DNA of 64,000 nt, from assembly GCA_046329585.1 (NCBI GenBank), contig JAXLUI010000003.1, positions 186,001 to 250,000 on the forward strand, written 5' to 3'. Source of the DNA: DLKC01 sp002478885. Its GTDB lineage: Bacteria; Bacteroidota; Bacteroidia; Chitinophagales; Chitinophagaceae. Position numbers and translations under genes: made by a program. Under the pieces are notes generated by a model. It saw only the letters and a list, made by a program, of their open reading frames with translations, ran no database searches and was not told the origin of the DNA. Positions 27,474 to 35,712 of this stretch are shown here, piece by piece. The stretch's first letter is position 1, and each line of letters starts with the position of its first letter.

Positions 27474-27953
27474 ATGGCAAAACAAATTGGCCCTCACTTT
27501 ATTACCGGTACGTACCATAATCTCTGCTTTTACGAAATGCAGGGCAGGTATTTTGTGCGTATGAAAAGCTCACTGAGCCGGAAGAGGGTGAAGACCGATC
27601 CGAAGTTTGCCGTAACGATGGCGTATGCCGGCCTGCTGGGAAAAGCATCAAAAATCGCCTCAGCATTTTACCGCACATTACCCAAAGAACAAAAGATAAA
27701 AGGCTTTTATAAACAATTGACCGGCAAGGCGATGCAGTGGCTCAAAGAAGGTTATGATGCAGCGCAGGTAACCCTGTTGCTGCGAGATTACTGCACACCG
27801 GAAGCCGCTGTCAGAAAGCAGGAAATTGTACACCGGCCACCCATCGCAGCGTCTTATGCATTTGCTGACGCCGTTATTGCGGGCATCCTATCCGGGTACG
27901 AGGAGGAGCCCGGCACCTGCCTAAGTACCAAAATGTGTTGTGCACCGCCGTAA
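27474..27953 (+). CDS. Bacteroidota-specific hypothetical protein
   Basis: About 159 residues from the ATG at 27474 (MAKQIGPHFITGTY). The N-terminal half follows a pattern I recognise from uncharacterised Bacteroidota proteins: a short G-x-x-x-x-x-x-FY start, then YFVRMKSSLSRKRVKTDP, then AGLLGKASKIASAFYRTLP, then a basic helix. The C-terminal part is helical, with no known domain. No function is established. It lies at the left edge of the defence island, 120 bp upstream of hsdR on the same strand, and could be island cargo. Confidence 0.6.
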   Translation: MAKQIGPHFITGTYHNLCFYEMQGRYFVRMKSSLSRKRVKTDPKFAVTMAYAGLLGKASKIASAFYRTLPKEQKIKGFYKQLTGKAMQWLKEGYDAAQVTLLLRDYCTPEAAVRKQEIVHRPPIAASYAFADAVIAGILSGYEEEPGTCLSTKMCCAPP

Positions 27954-28053
27954 TAATGCCAACGGTATTTACGTGGCTGAAAAAGATTCGTAACCGGTAA
28001 AAACCAGGTAATTACAGTCAAGGGGTTGCTTTATTTATGTCTATTTTTACCTA

Positions 28054-28061
28054 TACCTTTT
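28054..28061 (+). promoter_or_regulatory. Candidate hsdR -7 box, TACCTTTT
   Basis: Lies 12 bases before the hsdR ATG and resembles the other candidate -7 boxes here. Confidence 0.3.
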
Positions 28062-28073
28062 TTGTAAACCCTC

Positions 28074-30464
28074 ATGACCGACAAAAAAAGTCTTACCGAA
28101 CGGGATATTTGCACCAAATACATCACACCAGCACTGCAATCAGCAGGATGGGACATTGATACGCAAATACTTGAAGAAGTTTCTTTTACCGACGGCAGGA
28201 TCTATGTAAAAGGAAAACTTACCGCAAGGGGCGTTAGAAAAAGGGCCGATTATGTTCTCTATTACAAATCGATACCCATTGCCGTAATAGAGGCAAAAGA
28301 CAACCATCATTCTGTAAAAGCAGGGATACAACAGGCGCTTGGTTATGCTGAAACGCTGGACATTCCCTGTGCCTTTTCCTCTAACGGAGACGGCTTTTTG
28401 TTTCATGACCGAAGTAATAAAGACCAGGCCAGTGAAACGGAATTGGCCATTAACGCATTCCCTTCCCCCGAAACACTGTGGGATAAATACAGGCAGTTTA
28501 AAAATATTGTTACGCCTGAACAAGACCGCATATCGCAACAGGAGTATTTTTCAGATGGCTCCGGGCGAAAGCCGAGGTATTACCAGCAGATAGCGATCAA
28601 CAGAACGGTAGAAGCCATCGCCAAAGGTCAGCAAAGAGTATTGCTGGTAATGGCAACCGGCACGGGTAAAACCTATACCGCTTTTCAAATTATTTACCGG
28701 TTATGGAAAGCTGGTGTGAAGAAGCGTATCCTTTTCCTGGCGGACAGGAATGCATTGGTTGACCAAACCAAACGTGGCGACTTCAAACATTTCAAAGACA
28801 AAATGACTGTCGTAAAAAACAGGAAGATTGACAAGAGCTATGAAATATATCTTGCCCTGTACCAGGGCCTAACCGGTAATGATGAAGCCGCCAATGCCTA
28901 CAAACAATTCTCCAAAGACTTTTTCGACCTGATTGTGATAGATGAGTGTCACCGCGGAAGTGCGGCGGCAGACAGCGCCTGGCGCGAAATACTAACTTAT
29001 TTCAACAATGCAACACATATCGGTTTAACCGCCACCCCTAAAGAAACCAATGAAGTTTCCAATATTGAATACTTCGGTGACCCTCTCTATACTTATTCCT
29101 TAAGACAAGGTATTGATGATGGCTTTCTTGCTCCTTATCGCGTTGTACGTATTGGTTTAAATATTGACCTTGAAGGATGGCGACCACCAAAAGGGTTTCT
29201 CGACAAAAATGGTACTGAAGTAGAAGATAGAATTTATAACCGTTCAGATTTTGACAGAACATTGGTTGTTGATGAGCGAACAGAACTTGTAGCTAAGAAA
29301 GTCTCCGAATTTTTAAAAGGCACAGACCGCTTTTCAAAGACCATCATCTTCTGTGTTGATATAGACCATGCAGAAAGAATGCGGCACGCGATGACAAAAG
29401 AGAATGCAGACCTTGTCGCGGGCAACTATAAATACATTGTTCAAATAACAGGAGACAATGATGAAGGCAAGCGCGAATTAGACAATTTTATTAATCCCGA
29501 AGAAAGATACCCGGTTATTGCTACCACATCAAAACTCATGACAACGGGCGTTGATGCCCAAACCTGTAAAGTGATCGTACTTGACAGCAATATCCAATCC
29601 ATGACCGAATTCAAACAGATCATCGGCCGTGGTACACGTATCAGGGAAGACTTTGGCAAATTGTATTTTACAATACTTGATTTCAGGAATGTTACAGACC
29701 TATTTGCTGACCGCGCATTTGATGGCGATCCTGTGAGAATAAAAGAAGTATCAGAGGGAGAAGATATTTCCGGCATTGAAACAGAAGAAGAAAACAGCGA
29801 TGTGCCCATGGTTGATGAGATCACGGGTGAAGAAATACCTCCCACGGTACCTTCTATTCGCTATCCACCCAACAGCAATCAAACCGTAGCGGCAGAAAGA
29901 CCCACAAAAGTGTATGTGAATGGCGTGGATGTTTCGGTGCTTGTATCAAGGGAAATGTATTTTGATCACAACGGAAGGCCTATAACCGTTTCACTAAAAG
30001 ACCACAGCAAAGAAATCATTACAAACCGGTTTGCTTCATTGAATGATTTTCTGAACAGGTGGAATGCTTCAGATCGTAAGGCTGTGATCATACAAGAACT
30101 GGAACAGCAGGGTGTACTGACCGATGCTTTGCAGGAGGCAGTAAATAAGGAGGTGGATTTATTTGACCTGATCTGCCATGTTGCCTACGACCAGCCACCA
30201 CTTACGAGGAAAGAGCGGGCCAATAATGTCAGGAAACGCAACTATTTTACAAAATATGGCGAACAGGCAAAAGCAGTATTGGAAGCATTGCTGGATAAAT
30301 ATGCCGATGAAGGTATTGTAACTATCGAGAGCTCCGAAGTATTGTCATTGCATCCATTTGATGAGTATGGTACGCCGCCTGAAATCATAAGGCTGTTTGG
30401 TAATAGAGAAAATTACACTAGAGCAATCACAGAATTAGAAAGTCAACTTTATAAAATAAGTTAG
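28074..30464 (+). CDS. hsdR: Type I restriction endonuclease subunit R
   Basis: Motor and nuclease subunit of a type I restriction system (796 aa, EcoEI-like architecture). The nuclease motif lies early, with Asp59 and the E-A-K triad residues 73-75 in IAVIEAKDN. The SF2 helicase core shows Walker A ATGTGKT (Lys199), DECH (290-293), LTATPKE, and the late motif IGRGTRIR. The C-terminal EcoEI_R_C-type helical domain mediates contact with HsdM. The gene looks intact, so restriction activity is plausible. An unknown gene starts 1 bp after its stop codon, and hsdM lies 2.1 kb further on, separated by the GxxExxY/repeat insertion. Confidence 0.95.
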   Translation: MTDKKSLTERDICTKYITPALQSAGWDIDTQILEEVSFTDGRIYVKGKLTARGVRKRADYVLYYKSIPIAVIEAKDNHHSVKAGIQQALGYAETLDIPCAFSSNGDGFLFHDRSNKDQASETELAINAFPSPETLWDKYRQFKNIVTPEQDRISQQEYFSDGSGRKPRYYQQIAINRTVEAIAKGQQRVLLVMATGTGKTYTAFQIIYRLWKAGVKKRILFLADRNALVDQTKRGDFKHFKDKMTVVKNRKIDKSYEIYLALYQGLTGNDEAANAYKQFSKDFFDLIVIDECHRGSAAADSAWREILTYFNNATHIGLTATPKETNEVSNIEYFGDPLYTYSLRQGIDDGFLAPYRVVRIGLNIDLEGWRPPKGFLDKNGTEVEDRIYNRSDFDRTLVVDERTELVAKKVSEFLKGTDRFSKTIIFCVDIDHAERMRHAMTKENADLVAGNYKYIVQITGDNDEGKRELDNFINPEERYPVIATTSKLMTTGVDAQTCKVIVLDSNIQSMTEFKQIIGRGTRIREDFGKLYFTILDFRNVTDLFADRAFDGDPVRIKEVSEGEDISGIETEEENSDVPMVDEITGEEIPPTVPSIRYPPNSNQTVAAERPTKVYVNGVDVSVLVSREMYFDHNGRPITVSLKDHSKEIITNRFASLNDFLNRWNASDRKAVIIQELEQQGVLTDALQEAVNKEVDLFDLICHVAYDQPPLTRKERANNVRKRNYFTKYGEQAKAVLEALLDKYADEGIVTIESSEVLSLHPFDEYGTPPEIIRLFGNRENYTRAITELESQLYKIS

Positions 30465-30465
30465 T

Positions 30466-30894
30466 ATGTGTGAGGTTTCAGGTAGTTTACAGTTATGTTC
30501 TTGTTCAGGTGATATCGATAACTTAAAGCACTATTGGGTTTTATACCGTTTTATACAAGGCAAAAAACACATAGTGATTGGAATGGTTTTACCGCCATAT
30601 TTTATTGATCCGGTTGTTGATGATTTAAACCGTGAACAACTGCTCCTTCTTCTAAACGAAGGAAATGCTTTCGATTTTGATATTACACTTAATAAAAAAG
30701 ACAGGCTTGTGATTTCTTTCGGTATTGGTAATGCAAATAGTGAAAGGATAAACTATGGATTTACCTATCATAATAATTCATGGCAGCAATTGGAATATGA
30801 CCCTTTGGAATGGAGATGGAATCATGAAGAAACTGAAAAGGGGAAAATAAAAAACGCACTCAAAAGAAAAAGGGAAAAGGAGCAATTTAAATAG
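30466..30894 (+). CDS. Hypothetical protein inserted after hsdR
   Basis: A 142-residue protein I cannot assign. It starts 1 bp after the hsdR stop, so it is translationally coupled. The first part is Cys-containing (MCEVSGSLQLCSCSG), the middle is hydrophobic (IVIGMVLPPYFIDPVVDD), and the C terminus is strongly basic and lysine-rich (KNALKRKREKEQFK). No signal peptide or membrane helix is clear. Its stop codon TAG overlaps the remnant of the hsdM start (30893-30928), so before the insertion it may have been placed directly next to hsdM. Confidence 0.55.
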   Translation: MCEVSGSLQLCSCSGDIDNLKHYWVLYRFIQGKKHIVIGMVLPPYFIDPVVDDLNREQLLLLLNEGNAFDFDITLNKKDRLVISFGIGNANSERINYGFTYHNNSWQQLEYDPLEWRWNHEETEKGKIKNALKRKREKEQFK

Positions 30895-30955
30895 CACTAT
30901 AAAGTCTATCCAGGATATCATGCGCAAAAAGTCTGAACTGCTGATGAAAATGATT
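30893..30955 (+). pseudogene. Remnant of the hsdM 5' end
   Basis: Translated from 30893 the frame reads STIKSIQDIMRK, identical to residues 6-17 of the intact HsdM encoded at 32576, then runs out of similarity and stops after ten more codons. Twenty-one bases (ATCCAGGATATCATGCGCAAA) are identical in both places except for neighbouring silent changes. The remnant ends exactly at a GTCTGAAC motif (30931-30938), the terminus of the hairpin element. It therefore marks the point where the insertion split or duplicated the start of hsdM. Confidence 0.75.
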
Positions 30956-30985
30956 GATTGATATGATTAACGCTTTGCCTAGGAT

Positions 30986-31067
30986 GTCTGAACTAAGATT
31001 CGCAGGATTAAAAGATTATAGGATAAAAATAAACCTGCCTTCTGAAATCAGGAATCCCTGTTCAGAC
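30986..31067 (+). repeat. Hairpin element copy upstream of the GxxExxY gene
   Basis: Starts GTCTGAAC and ends GTTCAGAC, a perfect 8 bp terminal inverted repeat. The interior shares CTAAGATTCGCAGGATT and GATTATAGGAT with the tandem units. It ends 13 bp before the GxxExxY start codon. Confidence 0.8.
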
Positions 31068-31080
31068 AAAAATAATTAAG

Positions 31081-31473
31081 ATGCAATATGAACAACTAAC
31101 CCATAAAATTATAGGCTGCGCTATGAAAGTACACGGCACTTTGGGTAATGGTTTCCAGGAAGTCATTTATCAAAGGGCTTTAGATATAGAAATGAAACTA
31201 AAACAACTAGATTTTTCCAGAGAACATGAAATGCTCATTTATTATGAAGGCTTCGAAATAGGAACACGCAGAGTTGATTTTTTTGTTGAAGACAAAATAA
31301 TGGTAGAGCTAAAAGCTGTAAACAAACTTGACGATTTACATTTGGCACAAGCAATGAATTACCTGGAAGCATATAAATTACCGGTTGGCTTATTATTAAA
31401 CTTCGGAAGTAAAAGTTTAGAATTTAAAAGAGTATATAATACTAAACATCCGGACAATAAAAGGGAGAACTAA
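31081..31473 (+). CDS. GxxExxY family PD-(D/E)XK protein
   Basis: A 130-residue protein with the name-giving motif GFQEVIY (residues 24-30). A nuclease-like core follows, with Asp66 in RVDFFVED and E-L-K at 76-78 in MVELKAV, the PD-(D/E)XK superfamily pattern. The biochemical role of the family is unknown. The gene sits inside the hsd locus with a hairpin copy 13 bp upstream. Its TAA stop codon is supplied by the first unit of the downstream array (GAACTAAGATT). This packing suggests that protein and hairpins move or evolved as one unit (inference). Codon use is A+T-rich, unlike hsdR or hsdM. Confidence 0.85.
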   Translation: MQYEQLTHKIIGCAMKVHGTLGNGFQEVIYQRALDIEMKLKQLDFSREHEMLIYYEGFEIGTRRVDFFVEDKIMVELKAVNKLDDLHLAQAMNYLEAYKLPVGLLLNFGSKSLEFKRVYNTKHPDNKREN

Positions 31474-32560
31474 GATTTGCAGGATTCAGAGATTATAGGA
31501 TAAAAAAATCACAATAATCCTATTATCCTTAGATCTTATAAATCACAGTTCAGACAAATGAAAAGCAATGAAAACGTGAGAACTAAGATTAACAGGATTA
31601 AAAGATTATAGGATAACATAAACACGAAATCCTACCATCCTCAAATCCTATAAATCACAGTTCAGACGAATGAAAAGCAATGAAAACGTGAGAGCTAAGA
31701 TTAACAGGATTAAAAGATTATAGGATAACATAAACACGAAATCCTACCATCCTCAAATCCTATAAATCACAGTTCAGACAAAAGAAAAGCAATGAGAACG
31801 TGAGAACTAAGATTAACAGGATTAAAAGATTATAGGATAACATAAACACGAAATCCTAACATCCTCAAATCCTATAAATCACAGTTCAGACAAAAGAAAG
31901 CAATGAGAACGTGAGAACTAAGATTAACAGGATTAAAAGATTATAGGATAACATAAACACGAAATCCTACCATCCTTTAATCCTATAAATCACAGTTCAG
32001 ACAAATGAAAAGCAATGAAAACGTGAGAACTAACATTAACAGGATTAAAAGATTATAGGATAACATAAACACGAAATCCTAACATCCTCAAATCCTATAA
32101 ATCACAGTTCAGACAAATGAAAAGCAATGAAAACGTGAGAACTAACATTAACAGGATTAAAAGATTATAGGATAACATAAACACGAAATCCTAACATCCT
32201 CAAATCCTATAAATCACAGTTCAGACAATATGAAAAGCAATGGAAAACGTGAGAACTAAGATTAACAGGATTAAAAGATTATAGGATAACATAAACACGA
32301 AATCCTACCATCCTTTAATCCTAAAAATCACAGTTCAGACAATATGAAAATAAACGTGAGAACTAAGATTAACAGGATTAAAAGATTATAGGATAAAAAA
32401 ATTACAATAATCCTATTATCCTCAGATCTTATAAATCACAGTTCAGACAAAAGAAAAGCAATGAAAACGTGAGAACTAAGATTAACAGGATTAAAAGATT
32501 ATAGGATAACATAAACACGAAATCCTACCATCCTTTAATCCTAAAAATCACAGTTCAGAC
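31465..32560 (+). repeat. Ten-unit tandem array of hairpin elements
   Basis: Ten units with period 107-114 bp. The GAAC (GAGC in unit 3) near each unit start is at 31467, 31580, 31692, 31804, 31915, 32027, 32139, 32253, 32360 and 32473. Each unit is an imperfect palindrome with 35-base arms around a loop of about 13 bases; arms start CTAAGATTAACAGGATT and end AAATCCTATAAATCACAG. Each ends in CAGTTCAGAC, and an almost constant spacer of about 20 bases (AAATGAAAAGCAATGAAAAC) follows. Units 1 and 9 share a distinct inner variant (AATAATCCTATTATCC). The array fills the space between the GxxExxY stop codon and the hsdM start, leaving only 15 bases before hsdM. Confidence 0.95.
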
Positions 32561-32575
32561 AAATGAAAAGATAAT

Positions 32576-34006
32576 ATGAGCAACCTCACCTCCACCATAA
32601 AATCCATCCAGGATATCATGCGCAAAGATGCCGGCGTTGATGGGGATGCGCAACGCATCTCTCAACTTGGCTGGATGTTATTCCTGAAAATATTTGACGA
32701 GAAAGAAAACGACTGGGATGCATTGAAAGAAAATTACCGGTCACCCATACCTAAGGATTTACGTTGGCGTGAGTGGGCAGCAGATGAAGAAGGTATGACA
32801 GGTGATGAATTATTGGGCTTTGTCAATAACTCATTATTTCCACGCCTCAAAGACTTAAAGCTTCGCGGGAAAGGTGATGCCGGAAAAATGGTCAAAGAGG
32901 TTTTTGAAGACTCCTACAACTACATGAAGAGCGGTACGCTGTTGCGGCAGGTGATCAACAAGATCAACAGCGATATCAAACTCGACAGCAAAGCCGAACG
33001 CCATGCATTCAACGATATTTACGAACAAGTACTCCGCGACCTGCAAAGTGCGGGTAATGCAGGTGAGTTCTATACGCCCCGCCCGGTTACACAGTTTATT
33101 GTTGAAATGATTGCACCAAAGCTTGGCGAAACAATATTGGACCCTGCATGCGGTACCGCGGGCTTTCTTACCAATGTGATCGACTTTATAGAAAAAAACG
33201 AGAAGATAAAAACACTGGACCAAAGAGCGCAACTGCAAAATAATATCCGTGGTGTGGAAAAGAAACCTTTGCCCCACATGCTGGCCACCACCAACATGAT
33301 CTTGCATGGCATTGAAGTGCCCAGCATAGACCATGATAACCTGCTCAACTATAGCTGGCAGGAATGGACAGAAAGCAAACGTGTAAACGTTATTGTTACC
33401 AACCCGCCCTTTGGTGGTATGGAAGAAGATGGTGTAGAGAATAATTTCCCGCAGCAATACCGCACCAGGGAAACCGCCAATTTGTTTATGGCGCTTATTA
33501 TACACCTGCTTAAAGATAGGGGGCGATGCGGACTGGTGTTGCCCGATGGCTTTTTATTTGGCGAAGGTGTAGCTACCCGTATTAAAGAGACGCTGCTCAC
33601 CAAATGCAACCTGCATACCATTGTGCGCCTGCCCAATGGTGTGTTTGCGCCTTACACCGGCATTAAAACCAACCTGCTCTTTTTTGAGAAAGGCACACCT
33701 ACCTCAGCCGTTTGGTATTTTGAACATCCTTATCCGCCCGGCGTAAAAAGCTACAACAAAACAAAGCCCGTCAATATAAAAGAGTTTGATCTTGAAAAGA
33801 ACTGGTGGCACAACAGAACTGAGAATGAATATGCATGGAAGGTAAGCGCCGAAGAAATAAAGCAACGCAATTATAACCTGGATATAAAGAACCCACATGC
33901 AAAAGACGAACAGCATGTATATACCAGCAGCGAATTGATAGAACTGCTGGATGCATCCTTTGCAAGGAGCCATGATTTATTGCAGCAGTTAAAAGCAGAG
34001 TTGTAA
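32576..34006 (+). CDS. hsdM: Type I restriction-modification methyltransferase subunit M
   Basis: N6-adenine methyltransferase subunit that combines with HsdS. Length 476 residues. The N-terminal helical domain contains the STIKSIQDIMRK segment that is duplicated upstream. FYTPRP (165-170) starts the catalytic domain, DPACGTAGF (189-197) is SAM motif I, and NPPFGG (276-281) is catalytic motif IV. The C-terminal region carries the usual DGFLFGEG and PYTGIKTNLLFF stretches. The gene is intact. It starts 15 bases after the last hairpin unit, so its leader is either the repeat array or a promoter within it. A dispersed family A copy separates it from hsdS. Confidence 0.95.
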   Translation: MSNLTSTIKSIQDIMRKDAGVDGDAQRISQLGWMLFLKIFDEKENDWDALKENYRSPIPKDLRWREWAADEEGMTGDELLGFVNNSLFPRLKDLKLRGKGDAGKMVKEVFEDSYNYMKSGTLLRQVINKINSDIKLDSKAERHAFNDIYEQVLRDLQSAGNAGEFYTPRPVTQFIVEMIAPKLGETILDPACGTAGFLTNVIDFIEKNEKIKTLDQRAQLQNNIRGVEKKPLPHMLATTNMILHGIEVPSIDHDNLLNYSWQEWTESKRVNVIVTNPPFGGMEEDGVENNFPQQYRTRETANLFMALIIHLLKDRGRCGLVLPDGFLFGEGVATRIKETLLTKCNLHTIVRLPNGVFAPYTGIKTNLLFFEKGTPTSAVWYFEHPYPPGVKSYNKTKPVNIKEFDLEKNWWHNRTENEYAWKVSAEEIKQRNYNLDIKNPHAKDEQHVYTSSELIELLDASFARSHDLLQQLKAEL

Positions 34007-34046
34007 TTTTTATGTACCCAACAGTTGCACTACTATCATGCTTCTG

Positions 34047-34065
34047 TTGCGTCGCACACTTGTAC
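34047..34065 (+). repeat. Dispersed family A copy between hsdM and hsdS
   Basis: TTGCGTCGCACACTTGTAC in the 86 bp gap of what should be one operon. It follows GTTGCACTACTATCATGC, similar to the middle segment of other copies. Confidence 0.78.
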
Positions 34066-34092
34066 TAAAGAAACAATACTGAACGAAGAACT

Positions 34093-35703
34093 ATGATTTG
34101 GGAAAACGTTTTTTACAATAACATCTCTACATATATCTCTTTGATAAATGAAGAGCTTTCAAATGAATTTCCTGTAGAACCATTATCGAATCATATAAAA
34201 GTTCAAGGGGGCTATGCTTTTAAGTCTAATGAATATATTAATGAAGGAGTTCCGGTAATAAGAATTTCAGATTTTCAAGATGAGAGAATTGACTTATCAA
34301 CGGTACGTTTTTACAAGGACGATAAAGCTTATGATAAATTTCAGCTATTCGCAGGAGACATTATTATCGCTATGACTGGCGGAACAATCGGAAAGTTAGC
34401 GATAGTCCAAGATGGTTTAGGTAAACTATATTTAAATCAGCGGGTCGGTAAACTTAGTGTGATAAATGAAAACGAATTTGAGCCTGAGTATGTTTATTGG
34501 TTAGCAAGAGGCATTCAAAATAAGGTAAAAAATTTGGGTTATGGCGGGGCGCAACCAAATGTAAGTAACGGACAAATTGAGACATTAGAATTTCCATTTC
34601 CTAATAAAAAAATACAACTAAAAATAGTAGAGTTCCTCAATGACTTTAAAGGAAATAAACTAAAAGATAATGTTTACTTTAATGAGGATGTTGAACAAAA
34701 GATTAAGAAATATCAAACTGCTGGCGTTAATATTTTTACGGTTTTAGAAGAATGCAGCATTCAACAAACCTATCTCCAACAACTTCGCCAATCCATTTTG
34801 CAGGAAGCAGTACAAGGCAAACTGTCTGAACCAGGATTTTTAAGATTAAAAGATGATAGGATTAGCCACAGCTCAGCAAACAAAATCCTGGCATCTTCAA
34901 ATCCTGCAAATCCCGGTTCAGACAATGAAAGTGCAGCAGCCTTATTAGAACGCATCAAAGCAGAAAAGCAACAACTCAACGCAGCAGGTAAACTCAAAAA
35001 AGAAAAACCATTACCACCCATTACCGCAGAAAAAATTCCATTTCAATTACCGGATGGTTGGGTGTGGTGTAGGTTGGGGGAAATAATAAATTTAATGAGC
35101 GGCGTTACACTTGGTAAGACTTATAAGGAGCAACTAACCAGGGTACCTTATCTCCGTGTTGCCAATGTACAAAGAGGGTATGTTGATGTAACTAATGTTA
35201 AAGAATTATTTGTACCAAAATCAGAAATTGACAAATACTCATTGAAAGAAGGAGACCTAGTTATGATCGAAGGAGGCGATTGGGACAAAGTAGGTCGTTG
35301 TGCTATATGGAATGGAAGTATTGATCCATGTATACATCAAAATCATATTTTTCGGTTAAGGTTCTACGGAAATATAGATAATAAATGGGCAGAATTATTT
35401 TTGAATAGCCCTGTTGCAAGAAGATATTTTGAAAGTTGTTCAAAACAAACAACAAATCTTGCATCAATAAATAAAACACAATTAACTAATGCGTTGTTCC
35501 CTCTTCCACCACTCACCGAACAACAACGCATAGTAGTCAAAGTACAGCAATTAATGCAAATGGTAAACCAATTAGCGCAGCAGGTGCAACAAAGCCAAAC
35601 ACAAGCACAGCAAATATTACAGGCTGTACTAAAAGAAGCATTCAGCAGCAATGCAAATACATACGAAGAAAATGAATTGATAACAATGGCAGCGGAGGAA
35701 TAA
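34093..35703 (+). CDS. hsdS: Type I restriction-modification specificity subunit S
   Basis: DNA-recognition subunit (536 aa) with two target recognition domains: TRD1 roughly residues 25-190 (KVQGGYAFKSNEYINEGVPVIR region) and TRD2 roughly 320-475 (GEIINLMSGVTLGK region). Conserved helical regions follow each, the second ending in a Gln-rich coiled coil (QQVQQSQTQAQQILQ). The central conserved stretch ILQEAVQGKL is followed by about 33 residues encoded by a hairpin-element copy (34824-34923), after which the usual AALLERIKAEKQQL resumes in frame. The reading frame is intact, so the protein may be functional with a longer linker. The ATG at 34093 follows a family A repeat. Confidence 0.92.
   Translation: MIWENVFYNNISTYISLINEELSNEFPVEPLSNHIKVQGGYAFKSNEYINEGVPVIRISDFQDERIDLSTVRFYKDDKAYDKFQLFAGDIIIAMTGGTIGKLAIVQDGLGKLYLNQRVGKLSVINENEFEPEYVYWLARGIQNKVKNLGYGGAQPNVSNGQIETLEFPFPNKKIQLKIVEFLNDFKGNKLKDNVYFNEDVEQKIKKYQTAGVNIFTVLEECSIQQTYLQQLRQSILQEAVQGKLSEPGFLRLKDDRISHSSANKILASSNPANPGSDNESAAALLERIKAEKQQLNAAGKLKKEKPLPPITAEKIPFQLPDGWVWCRLGEIINLMSGVTLGKTYKEQLTRVPYLRVANVQRGYVDVTNVKELFVPKSEIDKYSLKEGDLVMIEGGDWDKVGRCAIWNGSIDPCIHQNHIFRLRFYGNIDNKWAELFLNSPVARRYFESCSKQTTNLASINKTQLTNALFPLPPLTEQQRIVVKVQQLMQMVNQLAQQVQQSQTQAQQILQAVLKEAFSSNANTYEENELITMAAEE
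34824..34923 (+). repeat. Hairpin element copy inside hsdS
   Basis: A 100 bp copy with a perfect 9 bp terminal inverted repeat (GTCTGAACC / GGTTCAGAC). The interior keeps AAGATTAAAAGATGATAGGAT on the left and AAATCCTGGCATCTTCAAAT on the right, matching the tandem units. It is read through in frame as LSEPGFLRLKDDRISHSS, then ANKILASSNPANPGSDN. Confidence 0.85.
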
Positions 35704-35712
35704 AAGTTTTTT

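Noticed and set aside
31465..32560. CRISPR array
   Set aside because: Repeat units are about 90 bases, imperfectly palindromic, and the spacers are almost the same in all units. No cas genes are present.
31564..32568. Small peptides encoded in each array unit (MKSNENVRTKINRIKRL)
   Set aside because: The start codon is lost in several units (AAAAG instead of AAATG) and the frame is not conserved, so coding is unlikely.
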